A DNA stretch of 64,000 nt from Humulus lupulus (GCF_963169125.1 NC_084798.1:100953970-101017969), one strand, 5' to 3'; shown: positions 1 to 10,411, counted from the stretch's first letter. Numbers and translations are program-made. Notes: generated from the sequence alone by a model not told the origin.

Positions 1-687
1 CTTGTTAACCAGCCTCTGGTAAGTGGCGCCAACATTTTTTAGTCCGAAAGGAATCATAATGTAACAATAGACACCCTTATTGGTTCGAAAGCTAGTGTGC
101 TCCTGATGGGCGACGTGCATGGATATCTGGTTATATCCCGAGTATGCATCCATGAACGACAACAATTTGTAACCAGAGGTGGTGTCAAACATCTGGTCTA
201 TCTTGGGGAGCGGAAAGCAGTCATTCGGATAGGCCTTGTTAAGGTCTGAGAAATTGATGCATGTCCTCCAAGTTCCATTTGACTTTAGCACAAGGATAGG
301 ATTGGATAGCCACCTGGGGTATTGTGCTTCTCGAATAAAACCATTGGAGTGGACCTTGTCCACATCGGCCTTGAGAGCCTCTTTCCAAGTTTGATCAAAC
401 GTCCGTTGCTTCTGCTGGACGGGCGCAAAGGTAGGATCGATATTAAATGCATGGCATATGATATTTGGATCAATACCAGTCATGTTGGAATATGACCATG
501 CGAACACGTCTTGGTTTTCTCAGAGGAAGCCCACCAATGCCTCTCGGACGTCTGTTTTTAAGCCTCCCCCAACTTTTATTTTCCTGTCGGGGGTGGAGGT
601 ATCAAGAACTATCTCCTCCACAACCTCTATTGGTTCGATGGACCTCTCTTCTTGAACCCTTGGATCTAACTCGTCAGGCCCCAATTC
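1..687 (-). pseudogene. Reverse transcriptase N-terminal part of Tat element A (runs off the window)
   Basis: Read from about 687 down to 1, this encodes the linker between protease and RT and then the first RT motifs: NGFIREAQYPRWLSNP, NGTWRTCINFSDLNKAYP, CFPLPKIDQM, LLSFMDAYSGYNQI and MPFGLKNVGATYQRLVNK-like residues (here MIPFGLKN). From about 483 to the window edge I see no stop in this frame. The catalytic YVDD box lies beyond the edge. The copy at 54766-55262 aligns base for base over long stretches, so A and B belong to one family. It would copy retrotransposon RNA into cDNA, but gag and protease upstream are broken. Confidence 0.8.
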
Positions 688-1254
688 CTAGACAGCTTGT
701 ACCTCCGAGGTCTCAAACTTCTTGGGAAATACCTTCCTTACCATAATCATGGGAGCCTTGAGGGAGACATTGTAACATTGTCTTGCCTTTTTTTGGTCAC
801 CATGGACCGTTCCAATACCTACTTCCATGGGGAACTTCATGCATAGATGACAGATAGAGGTGACGGCTCCAAACTCCACCAACGCAGGTCGTCCCAGGAT
901 GGCGTTGTACGCCAAGGAGCAGTCCACAACCACAAAGGAGCAGTATTTGAAGGCTTGGCGAGGCACATCTCCAAGCATCACATGGAGCTTTATCTGTCCC
1001 ATCGGGATGAGGGTCTCTCCTAAGAATCCGTAGAGTGTCGAGGTGCACGAGGACAAGTCTAACATGGTCAGCCCTATCTTCTTGAAGACTGACCTAAACA
1101 GGATGCTCATCAAACTCCAATTGTCCACCAGAATCCGTGCCACCATTTTGTTAGAGATTTGGCTCTCAATCACCAACGAGTCGTAATGTGGGAAATGCAA
1201 TCTTCGAGCATCATCTTCGGAGAATGTTATGACTTGGTCAGTCATTCGTGGCAT
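688..1254 (-). pseudogene. Aspartic protease domain of Tat element A, active site damaged
   Basis: An open 188-residue frame contains the Tat-type retropepsin: VARILVDNWSLMSILF around residues 38-53, the family's second conserved block YNAILGRPALVEFGAVTS, and the tail VGIGTVHGDQKKARQCYN that precedes the RT linker. Related elements have an Asp-x-Gly-Ser active site; element C here has DHGSSANILF. In A the Gly is Trp (plus-strand bases 1111-1130), so the flap-loop triad is lost and processing of Gag-Pol should fail. The 378-bp MITE lies just upstream in the reading direction and separates this frame from gag. Confidence 0.8.
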
Positions 1255-1428
1255 TTGGGTAGGCAGCTAGGCCAAAGCCATGACCTCATCATCCTGATTC
1301 AAAGCCCGCGCATACCTATTTTGTGAGCTTCGTGAAGTGCCTCCCAAGTGAGGCCCTCCTAAGATGGTTCCTACCCGTCCGTTCACTGGAGGAGGCCCTT
1401 GGGGCACCAGATGTTGGGGGGCTACAGG

Positions 1429-1806
1429 TAGGACTGACAATTCATGTAAACGTGTCAGATTCATGTCGACACGATTATGACATGACACGATTAAGGTAAA
1501 CACGAACACGACACGATTATTAAACGTGTCAAAAATACGAACACGAACACGACATGACACGATTAATCATAACTATATGCAAAAATCATAGAACCTATGA
1601 AAATTATTCGTGTTATCGTGTATGACACGATTATTAAATGGGTCAACATGATTATGACACGCCACGATTAAGGTAAACACGAACACACTATGATTATTAA
1701 ACGTGTCAAAAACTCAAACATGAACACAGACACAATTATTAAACGTGTCACCCAAACCCATTTATTTTTGTGTCATGTTGTGTCGTGACCCAAATTTCCA
1801 TTCCTA
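1429..1806. mobile_element. hAT-like MITE inserted in gag of element A
   Basis: The 378-bp insert has imperfect terminal inverted repeats, TAGGACTGACAATTC at 1429 and, read from the other end, TAGGAATGGAAATTT, which match at 11 of 15 positions. It is flanked by an 8-bp duplication, gctacagg (1421-1428) and gctatagg (1807-1814), with one mismatch. The interior is built from shuffled and inverted copies of ACACGATTATTAAACGTGTC and GACACGAACACG words. An 8-bp TSD with short TIRs and no coding capacity is typical of non-autonomous hAT elements; the family name is inference. Confidence 0.75.
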
Positions 1807-1814
1807 GCTATAGG

Positions 1815-4188
1815 AGCAACCGCTAGGACTTGTGGTGCAACAGGTGGTACCACCGTTCCCACCACGAGAGGTTGTTTTTGACGCGCTCCACCCTTGGCAT
1901 ATTGGTGGAGGTGTCCCGTCTTGATGAGATTCTCAATCTCATCCTTTCGTTGATGGCACTCAATGGTGTGGTGCCCTATGTCATTGTGGAAATGACAAAA
2001 TTTGCCAGGGTCTCGCCTGTCCCAGTTTCTTCGGATAAGCTGTGGCTTCCTGTAGTGAACGTGCTATGTTGTGGCCACGAAGATATTTTCTCGGGAGTCT
2101 ACCAAGTCGGTGTACTTGGAATACTGCTAGACATAATTCTCGCCTGATGTGACTCCCTTCTCAAGCTGTGTGGTTCTGCCTCCTGTGGACTTCTAGCCCT
2201 TACCTTTCCCCCAGCGCCTAATGTCGTTGGGAGCTCGACTGGATTCGGCAGGCTAGGAGGGGGCAACAACTCCAGAACTGAATGCAAGCTGAAAAGTGCT
2301 ATATCCAGTGGGCGCTACTCCAAACCCTGCTAGAGCCATACTGAATCCATAAGCAGACATGACGCTATAACCTTAAGTTGGGGCGCTCTGTTGGGTTGGA
2401 CTCCCCCTGAGCTCCGTTGGACATGAACAAAGGGGGAATATTGGATCCCCAAAGACACAGAGCCAGGCGTGCCCGAAGTAGGGAAAATGGGGGATGCTCT
2501 GAATGCCCCGATCTAGGCATCCTCCTAGCTGATGTATTCTTATGCTCGATGAATGAAGTTGTCGAGATGCCTGCATCCCCTCCGTTGGAGATCATCCCAA
2601 AGTGGGGACCCTACGCGGATACTTGCTTGTAATGCCATCAAATGTTGGCCATCGTCGACCCTTTTGGTTCTCGCTGCTTCCTCCTTGAAGCGTTTGATGT
2701 AGGCCTTGAGAGTCTCAAAGAGCCCTTGCTTTATGTTGGACAAGGCATTAGCCTCAAAGCTTACCTTCTGAACTCCTATGAATTGTCTTCAAAAGGCGGA
2801 TGATAACTGGTGCCATGATTGAATGGACCTGGTCGGAGCGTTTTAAACCATTCATCTGCTAGCCCCGTCAGGGTGATCGGGAACACATGACACTTGGCAT
2901 CATCAGAGACACGATGCACCGAAATTAACCTGTTGAACTTAGACAGGTGGTCCGTGGGATCCCAGCCACCATCATAGGGCGGTATAGATGGTATTTTTAA
3001 GCCTAGTGTTAGCGGGGCCTCAACGAGGTGAGTAGCACATGGCTCCACCTCTTCGTCCTCCAAGTTAGATTCATGGCCTTGTTGCTTTGCCATCCTGAGC
3101 ATTATCCGCTTCAGACTTTCTAACTCCGCACGGAGCTGGTCAAGATCCCCATTAACGCTCTGAGCCAGGTTATCTTTTCTTCGAGTGTTGAGATTATCCC
3201 AGAGATATGACGAGCCTCTCCCAACGGGCTCGCATCCTCCTACCTTATTGCATCTTCGGGTATTGAGGTTGTCTCGCATGTCAGCTTATCCTCAAAATGC
3301 ACCGTTATCCATGGGTCGAGCCACTTCGGTCTCTCCATCAGACTCGACATTTTTGTTTATCAAAATACTGATGTCGCGTTCTCGGTTTTGTGGGGCATTC
3401 CTCGGGCAGATCCCTGGACCGTTATTCCTATGGGGCTGGTAAGGTCCCGAGGGGACACCAGCTCCAGGCCTCGCATGGTCTGTATGGGCACGTCGAGGCA
3501 GAATGCCCCGAGCTCCACGGGCACTGACTTCCTAGTGGTGCCCTCGAGGCCCTGGGTCATTACTTCTACCAGCCTGCTGAGGAACCTGGTGGCCTCCGTG
3601 CTCTTGACGAGCCTTCTTCTGCTTTGGAGCAGGATTATCACCAACCTTTCCCTTACCACCGTCCTGTGGTTGCCTCAGGGTTCCAACTCCTACTGGGTGC
3701 CCGGCGGGCACCTCACTTGACGAATCTCGAGCCTCTGTAGCCGAGTTCTCGGGAGGTACTCCAGCGGCACTGATAGGTGGCACTTCAATAGGGTATGCGG
3801 GTGGCACGCCAGTTGGGTGCCCAGTAGGTATGCTGCAATTAGGGCCCACTTACAATGCCTGGGCTGCAAGAGTGGCCTTCATGGAAATTACCATCTCCAG
3901 TAGGGTGACGATGTTACCCTCTTAAGCATCGATCTTTTGTTGCCGGGTGGCCACCTGCTCACGGAGCACCACCACCTTCAGTGTCTCCTCCGTGTCCATG
4001 GGCTGAGGGTATTCTTCCTCATAATACCCGTGGTCAACACCATTATCTTCGTTGTCATACTTGGTGTATTCGTCGTAGTCCTCCATCATCTCAGGCACGT
4101 TCTAAGGTGGTTTCCAACTGGGTTCTCCTCCTTCAACTCTGATTGGAGGGAGCACGTCATCTGTAACATTTCTTTGTGTAGTTACCAT
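1815..4188 (-). pseudogene. Gag pseudogene of Tat element A
   Basis: The likely start is the ATG at 4188, giving MVTTQRNVTDDVLPPIR. An acidic and then proline-rich N-terminal region follows. The Gag core lies in 3279-2776 (PSIPPYDGGWDPTDHLSKFN and TLTGLADEWFKTLRPG) and continues in 2743-2540 (MSNIKQGLFETLKAYIKRF). The knuckle FCHFHNDIGHHTIEC is encoded near 1955-2010; it is a CX2HX4HX4C variant usual in this lineage. Several stops (for example CCT TAG, GCT TAA and CAC TAG contexts) and at least two frame changes break it. It once encoded the capsid-like protein that packages the element RNA. Confidence 0.8.
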
Positions 4189-4219
4189 GGCTGTGAGTGT
4201 TTCAAATGCTTTCTTCAAA

Positions 4220-4237
4220 CTCTCAATGAAAGCACTA
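4220..4237 (-). promoter_or_regulatory. Primer binding site of element A (mutated)
   Basis: Read on the minus strand the sequence is TAGTGCTTTCATTGAGAG, three bases inside the LTR end at 4241. Element C has TGGTGCTTTCATTGAGAG at the same place, so A has lost the TGG that pairs with the tRNA CCA end. I could not match this 18-mer to a particular tRNA from memory. Confidence 0.7.
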
Positions 4238-5444
4238 AAATGTTGACTGCCTTTTTTGCAATCAACCTTAAGAAGAGATATTAAAGAAATAAGAGAATAG
4301 AAGACAAGGATTTTTACGTGGTTAAGGTTACAAAAGAACCCTAGTCCACGAGTCTTTGGTATTAAATGGATTGGAAGCTTGTGAGGGCAAGCTTCAATGG
4401 TGTATTCTCAGGTAGTGTTTAGATTGCTTTGAGTACAAGGTGTTTTCTCCCTAAAAAACCAAACCCTTTACAATGAGACTCCCAAATATATTTATAGAGA
4501 TTGGGGTCATTAATACTAATAATCTGTAATTAATATACATTCTTCCCATTATTGGAGGATTACTACCAATTCCATACATTGGGCTGCATTGAATAGAGAC
4601 CACGACTGAAGCGAGATCTGCAAGGCCCACTACAGAAAGGTACCTACTCTATGTGGAATATGCCCCTGGTACTGTCAGGGGCATTGTACTTATTTCCGTG
4701 TCAGACAGCGTAGTGGGGGTGCGAATGGTCGAGTCGTACAATCGACAACACTGTAGGCGAATCACTCATGTAATTCTCTGATGTTGCTAACCCGCATTGG
4801 TTGATACCTGGCATATCCTTTAGATCCTAAGGCCAATGTAACGCCCTGGATAACCAAGACCGCTACACTGTGTGTTTAAAATAGTGCAAGACTTACTAAC
4901 CAAGTCATTCAGACAAAGTGCAAATTCTATACTATTATCAGAGTAAGAATAAAACGATTTTGGTCATAAACAGGATATTTTCATTAAAAATGACGGTTTA
5001 ATACACAGAGACTCAAAACAGGGTTTAGGTGTCTTAGTTACAACAAATTCTAGAAGTTACAAATAGTTCAAGCCACTCTAATGGCAAAATATACATTTTA
5101 GGTTTCCGTTCCTGTACAATTCCTCGACCGTGGCGGCCGAGCAGCTGACAATGTACACCTCGCCCCCAGAGCTCTCCAACTCATGGTTGATTCAGCCCAC
5201 CCTTGCCTTTACCTGCACCACGTAGCACCCGTGAGCCAAGGCCCAGCAAGAAAGCATAATAACATAGCAGGATCAGCAACACTTATCTAATATTTCACAA
5301 TGCTCAACTAAGAATTCGATATTTCATAACATTTATCCAATCAGTAATAACAGTTTGTTATCCAAACAATCAACCAACTATATTCATAACACAGTATTCA
5401 CATTCATAACCAATAGGTTGTCATAACCATCAAATAACATTCAG

Positions 5445-5768
5445 GGGTGGCGCCCTTAGTCGCACCCTCTATTTAACACACTGTCTTCGGCTCATTAGGG
5501 CCGCCCCCAGTGTAATACTCACTGACTCCGGCCAGCTTAACCGAGCTCAGTGATAAATAAGCTGCCTCAGCTGCCAGTGGCCGAGCCGCGCCCCAGTGCG
5601 CAAATATTGATTCCGACACCCTTAGGCCGGTAATCGCATGTCCCATGGCATAATAACACCATCACACGACATGATATACAAATGGAGGGAGCTCTTAGTC
5701 CCATCGCGTTCACAGGGTTAATCACATTCACATAACAATGCATACAAGCATAGGGAACACTTAGTCCC
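5445..5768. repeat. Array of short inverted repeats in solo LTR 1
   Basis: Small stem-loops with a CTTAGT or CATTAG loop follow one another. At 5445-5467, GGGTG and CG pair with CG and CACCC around CCTTAGT. At 5488-5503, CGGC pairs with GCCG around TCATTAGG. At 5687-5702 and again at 5753-5768, GGG pairs with CCC around a loop ending TTAGT. Stems differ from those in the other LTRs but spacing and loop are alike. Confidence 0.55.
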
Positions 5769-6047
5769 AACCTAACCACATAATCAAGTGCAGCTTTCTT
5801 ACCTTTCAATTCACTAGCTTTGATCTCTCGACTCCTTCAGCACGATCCCACTCGAGCCCTAGCACTTACCTAATCACAATCATGGCCAAAGTCATTATAA
5901 ATCCCCAAGTTTAAAACCTAGCCCCGGGGCCAATCCCGAGCCCCCGGGAAGTCCTAGTTCCACCAAACAAGGTGGTGGAACCAAACCCCAAACCCTAGGT
6001 CAAAAACCCTTGCAAACAACCCAAAAATCCCCTTCAGAAAGCAGGGT

Positions 6048-6157
6048 AGCGCTACAGCGCTCTTGGGAGGGCGCTACAGCGCTACAGACAGAAGCCAAAG
6101 TCCCCTCAGCAAACTTGGCCTAGCGCTACAGCGCCCAAAGGCTAGCACTGTAGCGCT
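6048..6157. repeat. AGCGCT palindrome cluster in solo LTR 1
   Basis: Several copies of the self-complementary hexamer AGCGCT, mostly as AGCGCTACAGCGCT pairs, lie within 110 bp (first at 6048, last at 6152). The cluster is at the homologous place in all the related LTRs, a little inside a CAAAAACCCT block. Confidence 0.75.
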
Positions 6158-7697
6158 AGTCACAGACAGACTTACACCAATTTTCCCCCTCTGCGATTTT
6201 CTCGAACCAACTCGAACCAAAACTCTTCCAACTCCTTCCCAATCTCAAAAACAACCTCATGACAATAATCCACTCATCCCAAGAACCCCAAACATCTAGA
6301 ACTCAAGCACATGCATCCACAAACTCAGAATTCACCATAGCCACTCCTAAGCTCCAAAACTCAATCAAATCCAGCTGAACAACAAAGTTAGAGTTTAGGC
6401 TTTATACCTTTGATAGAATTTCGACCACAAGCTGTCTCTAAACCTTCTTGGCTTGCTTCTCCTCAGTCTTAAGCCTGAATTCCCTAAAGTTCCATCCAAT
6501 TCAACTTAGCACCATAGCTCAAAAACCAGAAACAAAAACCAAACCAGCAACTGAAGAGATTACAGAACCTTACCTCAAGTGATGGCATAATCTTGCTAAA
6601 CCCTTGCCAAATACTCAATCTTTGCTCAGTAACCTTGTGGATTAATTGGACTAACTTTCCTCTGAGTTTTACTCTAGAAACCCTCAAGAAATTGGTGAAG
6701 AAAACATAAACCGACTTCGAGAATACAGCTCTGTTTTCCCTTCCTTTTCTCTTTTCTTTCTTTTCCTTATTTCCTTTCTTCCAGACTTCTATTACTTTCT
6801 ACAATCCCCACTAACATAAAGCCTTAGCATATATATCCCTTGCAAGCCAAATGACCTTAATGCCCTCCCTATTAAGCCCAAACCCTTTAATCCACTTAGG
6901 GGCATTTTAGTCATTTTACCCAATTCCCGCTAACTCCTCGAGTGTCTCTAACATTTCCCGCTTAATTCCCGATACCTAACTAATCTCCAATTATATTTCT
7001 CAATGTTAAAAACAATAGACTCCAATATGCTCACTAAGTTCCCATTTATACCCCTAGGCTCACCCCGAGCCGGGTATAAATCCCCGCCATGACTTTTCGC
7101 CACTTTGCTCGCTAGGATCGTCTCGAGTCACAGATCACAAATATATCCACATAATAATGTGGTCTCAACATTAGCCTACCAGTATACACACAAATACACA
7201 ATTACGCTCTCAATGAGCCAAATTACCATAATACCCTCACAGCAGAGTATATAGTCCCATGCATGCCTTTATCATCATATAATAATATGACCCACACAAT
7301 CATGCATATAATCATATAATAATACAATAAACCAATTATGGCCCTCCCAGCCTCCTAATCAAGGTCCTAAACCTTATTAGGAAATTTGGGTCGTTACAGC
7401 CAAGGTCCTCGGCCTAGAATATAACTGATGGCAAGAAACCTGTGGACTACCAAGCACCCGCGGGACATAGCCTTAGGAAGACATTCGTAGCTCTCGGCAC
7501 ATGGCGCTGGGGAGATGTTGACGTCCTCCCTCTATCCAAGGGGAATAATCTCCAACTATAGAACTAACCTCCCGAGGACTTATCCTCGGGGCATGACCTC
7601 ATTGAAAGAAGCACATGTTCTGCCACATGTCCTACTCGGACGATCACATGTCCTTGGGTGAAAATACGGACAACAACCAACTACTTTTTCAAAATCA

Positions 7698-7950
7698 TTT
7701 GTTTGCTGGTTGTAAGACACGATTTGCTCATTTTTTACACAGACCAATCATCTTTTTAATTTTCTAAGACTATGTGTTTATTGGTCGTAAGGCACGATTT
7801 TCCCACTTTGTAAACCATCAGTTATTTATCAACCTTATTATGTGTTTGTTGATCGTAAGGCATGATTTTTCCCATTTTTTGTATGATCATTTCCTTATTA
7901 ATTCTTTAACTGCATGTTTGCTGGTCATAAGACACAATTTTTGTTGGGAA
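7698..7950. repeat. Degenerate tandem repeat, about 70-80 bp unit, four copies
   Basis: Four successive units share TTTGYTGGTCGTAAGRCACGATTTT followed by a T-rich stretch and CCCA (first unit near 7708, then about 7767, 7845 and 7915). Units differ by substitutions and small length changes. The array fills the gap between the LTR of element A and the complete chromovirus. No coding frame is visible. Confidence 0.6.
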
Positions 7951-8011
7951 TTTATGGCTTACACTTTCTAGTCCAACAATGAATAATGGGAATTAAATCA
8001 ATATTTTAGAC
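7942..8011. other. Left fragment of the sequence into which the chromovirus inserted
   Basis: This begins TGTTGGGAATTTATGG at 7942, an LTR-like start, and ends with the TSD tagac (8007-8011). Its continuation resumes after the element at 17761. The outer sequence may be an LTR, but I could not define its other end. Confidence 0.35.
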
Positions 8012-8560
8012 TGTAATGCCCTGAATTCTCCTATGTGGTTTAGTGGCGGTTTAGTTGGCCGGGAGGGCCGTAATTGTTTAATTTTGCCATTAAATGAATA
8101 TATGCATGTTTATGTGAATTATATTATGATATGATGATATATGCATGCATGTGAGTCCACATTTATAATTATAGGGGTGTGATGGTAACTTGGCCCGTTG
8201 AGGGCATAATTGCATATTTGTATGCATGTTGGTGATATATGTTGGGACCACATTATAATGTGGCTTTGTTCGGGCCATTCAGCATGAGACGATCTTGGAA
8301 TGTTGATTAGCAGTCTAGTCACAATAGGTTTAAGATCGGGGCTCGAGTCGAGTCTCGGGGTGTTTTTAATGATTAGAGCGTTACTGGGTATTAAAGGGTA
8401 ACAGGATGTGAGTTATTGGTGTTTGAGATTATCGAGAATAGCGGGAATTGGAGAGCGTTAATTATGATTAACGAGATAGGTGGAAAATACCAGATATGCC
8501 CTTGGGAGCCTTTGGAAACTTTAAATTGACCTAGGGATAAAATGGTCATTTCACCCCTAG

Positions 8561-8575
8561 GATAGATATAAGCCA
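8561..8575 (+). promoter_or_regulatory. Candidate TATA box of the LTR promoter
   Basis: GATAGATATAAGCC lies about 555 bp into the LTR, just before a block (8580-8700) that is almost unchanged between the two LTRs. The equivalent site in solo LTR 2 reads TTATATCTATCC on the plus strand. If it is used, the palindrome and hairpin arrays downstream lie in the transcribed leader. Confidence 0.5.
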
Positions 8576-9002
8576 TTTTTGGCTGAGGTTGAGGTAGAAA
8601 AACAGAGCACGTTTAAGAGCTTTCCCGTATCATCTTCTCCTCAGTTTTCTTTGTGATTTTTGAATCAATCTTGAGGATTCAAGCTTGGGAAGCAAGCCTT
8701 GGAAGTTTGGGAGTGTGTTCCTCCATTGAAGGGCTTCATAAGCTGAGTTTTGGGTAAGTTTCTAGCCATAGAATTCCTTGGTTTGCTCTGTTTCAGCTTT
8801 GTTTTGCAGCTGTGATTTCTAGGTTGAGACTTTGGTTTTGCTGGGAGTTTTGGCTAGGGTTCCTATGGTTGGGATGTTTGGGGTATGTTAGGATGGTTTT
8901 TGGGTTCATTTGGCATCAAAAATGGGTTTTGGAAGCTTTGGAATCAGGTGGGAATTGAAGGAGATGAAAAAGGGTGTTTCAGAGCATTTCAGTGTTGGAG
9001 GT

Positions 9003-9113
9003 AGCGCTATAACGCCCACCTTAGTGCGCTACAGCGCTACCCAGGAGGCAGATGGGCGTGTTGGGGGTTCTGAGTATAGCGCTGGGGCGCTAGGGGTTGA
9101 GCGCTGTAGCGCT
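9003..9113. repeat. AGCGCT palindrome cluster of the 5' LTR
   Basis: Five AGCGCT hexamers lie within 111 bp, including AGCGCTGTAGCGCT at 9100-9113. The 3' LTR keeps most of them at 16373-16483, with some degraded by substitutions (GCACTACAGTGCT). About 430-550 bp downstream of the TATA candidate. Confidence 0.75.
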
Positions 9114-9495
9114 ACTCTGTTCCTTCAAAGTCCCGTTTTGAGTGTTTTTAAGGGTTTTTAACTTGGGGTTTCAATCCTTAAGGCCCGGGATCGAATCTAC
9201 TCACCGTGTGGGCATGTTTCGAGGTCCCAAGAGTGGTGCTTAGGTTAAAACCCTATCCATGTTGGTTCTCATTAACTGAGGTTATAATGGGTTGTGATTA
9301 GGTGACTGCTAAGGAATCAAAAGTCGATTGTTCTCAGGAGTTGTTCTTGTTATTATTTCTCGCTCGAACCAGAGGTAAGAAAACTGCACCCCAAATGTGA
9401 CATGCATGGTTATTCATGAGGCATGTTGGTTGTCTAAATGTGGACATGAATTGATTGTGGAATACTTAGCAAATGTTGCTCACCTGTGCATGGTA

Positions 9496-9902
9496 CTGAC
9501 TCATTAGTCAGATTTGGCAAAGGTGCTAGTATCAACTGTGAAGCTGTGGCTTATTAGTCAGGTTCGGCAGTGGTACTGGGCACTGGTCACATTGGGCTGA
9601 CTCATTAGTCAGGACGGCCTTAGCGTGTTCAACGCAAGCCAATAAAGATTAGATCTAATCGACTTTCTGCATTGAATGACTCAAAGAGCATTAATGCCGG
9701 ACCGACCTCAAGTTCGATGAATATTATAAGCGCTTGTATGGCTTACCCATCGGTCACTAACTTGATAAAGTAGAGACTTACCCATCAGTCTCTCAGTTAT
9801 TGAAGGCTAGTGGCTTTCCTAGCAGCCACTCTTCCATTTGAATTAGTGACCTGTATGTCAGTCACTCAGTATGGTTTATCAGGACCTCAAGTGATTTTCA
9901 CT
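9496..9902. repeat. Run of short inverted repeats (mini-hairpins) in the 5' LTR
   Basis: CTGACTCATTAGTCAG occurs at 9496-9511 and 9597-9612, with a half-degraded copy near 9549. GAGACT/AGTCTC pairs at 9773-9792, AGTGGCT/AGCCACT at 9809-9830, AGTGAC/GTCACT at 9845-9866, and AGTGA/TCACT near 9890-9902. Loops are 2-10 nt. The same set recurs 7,370 bp downstream in the 3' LTR. Confidence 0.65.
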
Positions 9903-10393
9903 CACCAGTTTGAAAGCTTTGAGCTCAGTGTGATTATAATGATAATCATTTGATGATGTTTACATACAATGCTATGTTTTCTTGCTGGGCTTTGGCTCAT
10001 GGGTGCTATGTGGTGCAGGTAAAGGAAAAGAAAATCTCACCCAACCTTGAGTGGAGAGCTTAGGTTGTGATGTGTACATATGCGGCCGCTTGACCACCAC
10101 GGCCAAGGAGTTCTCAGAGGAACTAGGGGGTTTAGCCTATTTTGCCGCTTAGGTCGGCGGGGTTTGAAATTTTGGAACAGTAATGACCTTTTTGAGTTGT
10201 AAATAACTTGTAAATGTTCTTGTGGGCCCATGAACAGTTTTATGTATCAATAAAACATATCCTTTCCTTTTTAATGGTTTTCACCTTAACCTATTAATAA
10301 CACTTAGATCACGTTTTTAACCAAAGGACTCAGGCAATGAGTCAAATTTCTAGTTCACCGTAACTGTTCTGGGGTAACCAGGGCGTTACAACT

Positions 10394-10411
10394 TGGTATC
10401 AGAGCAATGCC
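10394..10411 (+). promoter_or_regulatory. Primer binding site, initiator tRNA-Met type
   Basis: TGGTATCAGAGCAATGCC starts three bases after the LTR end. TGGTATCAGAGC is the standard complement of the plant initiator tRNA-Met 3' end. Confidence 0.92.

Larger units (their letters stand above)
4837..7398 (-). mobile_element. Solo LTR 1 of the Tekay/Del-type family (TSD gccaa)
   Basis: The 2,562-bp sequence starts TGTAACGCCC and ends TCGTTACA, flanked by perfect 5-bp duplications gccaa (4832-4836 and 7399-7403). It is the reverse-complement relative of the LTRs at 8012 and 15382: same termini, a GCTCTCCAACTCA block, a TACCTGCACCAC block, an AGCGCT palindrome cluster, a TATA-like stretch near 6830 and a CATTATTATGTGG-like block. 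It contains no internal region, so it arose by LTR-LTR recombination. It lies inside the LTR of element A and is younger than A. Confidence 0.9.
1..7675 (-). mobile_element. Ty3/gypsy Tat-lineage element A, 5' half (pol, gag, PBS, 5' LTR)
   Basis: On the minus strand the order is 5' LTR (4241-7675), PBS (4220-4237), gag (about 4188-1815), protease (1254-688) and RT (687-1), running off the window. The family call rests on the Gag knuckle with His in place of the second Cys, the protease context ending in ILF, and an RT close to the copy at 54636-55262. Two later insertions interrupt it: a MITE at 1429-1806 and a solo LTR at 4837-7398. Gag contains frameshifts and stops, so the element is dead. 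Its 3' half and TSD lie outside the window. Confidence 0.85.
4241..7675 (-). repeat. 5' LTR of element A, split by a nested solo LTR
   Basis: In plus-strand reading the LTR starts TGTTGACTGCC at 4241 and ends ACGGACAACA at 7675. It is split by the 2,562-bp solo LTR at 4837-7398. Removing that insert and one copy of its TSD leaves about 868 bp, which matches the 870-bp LTR of element B (47396-48265) in ends and internal order. Shared stretches include CCCTAGTCCACGAGTC and GCTGCATTGAATAGAGACCA. Ends are TG...CA in both orientations. Confidence 0.85.
8012..10390 (+). repeat. 5' LTR of the complete chromovirus
   Basis: It runs from TGTAATGCCC to GGGCGTTACA. In order it holds a CATTATAATGTGG block, a TATA-like box near 8567, the AGCGCT cluster (9003-9113), a run of small inverted repeats (9496-9902), a GCTCATGGGTGC block and polyadenylation-like AATAAA at 10250. 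The 3' LTR matches it at a constant offset of 7,370 bp. Confidence 0.95.

Noticed and set aside
9496..9511. GCN4/AP-1-like TGACTCA sites as plain bZIP binding sites
   Set aside because: Neighbouring inverted repeats at the same spacing lack TGACTCA but keep pairing, so the motif alone does not explain the pattern; kept as a structure hypothesis instead.
10394..10411. tRNA gene at the TGGTATCAGAGC motif
   Set aside because: It is the 18-nt primer binding site next to the LTR; no cloverleaf surrounds it. No tRNA gene was recognised elsewhere.
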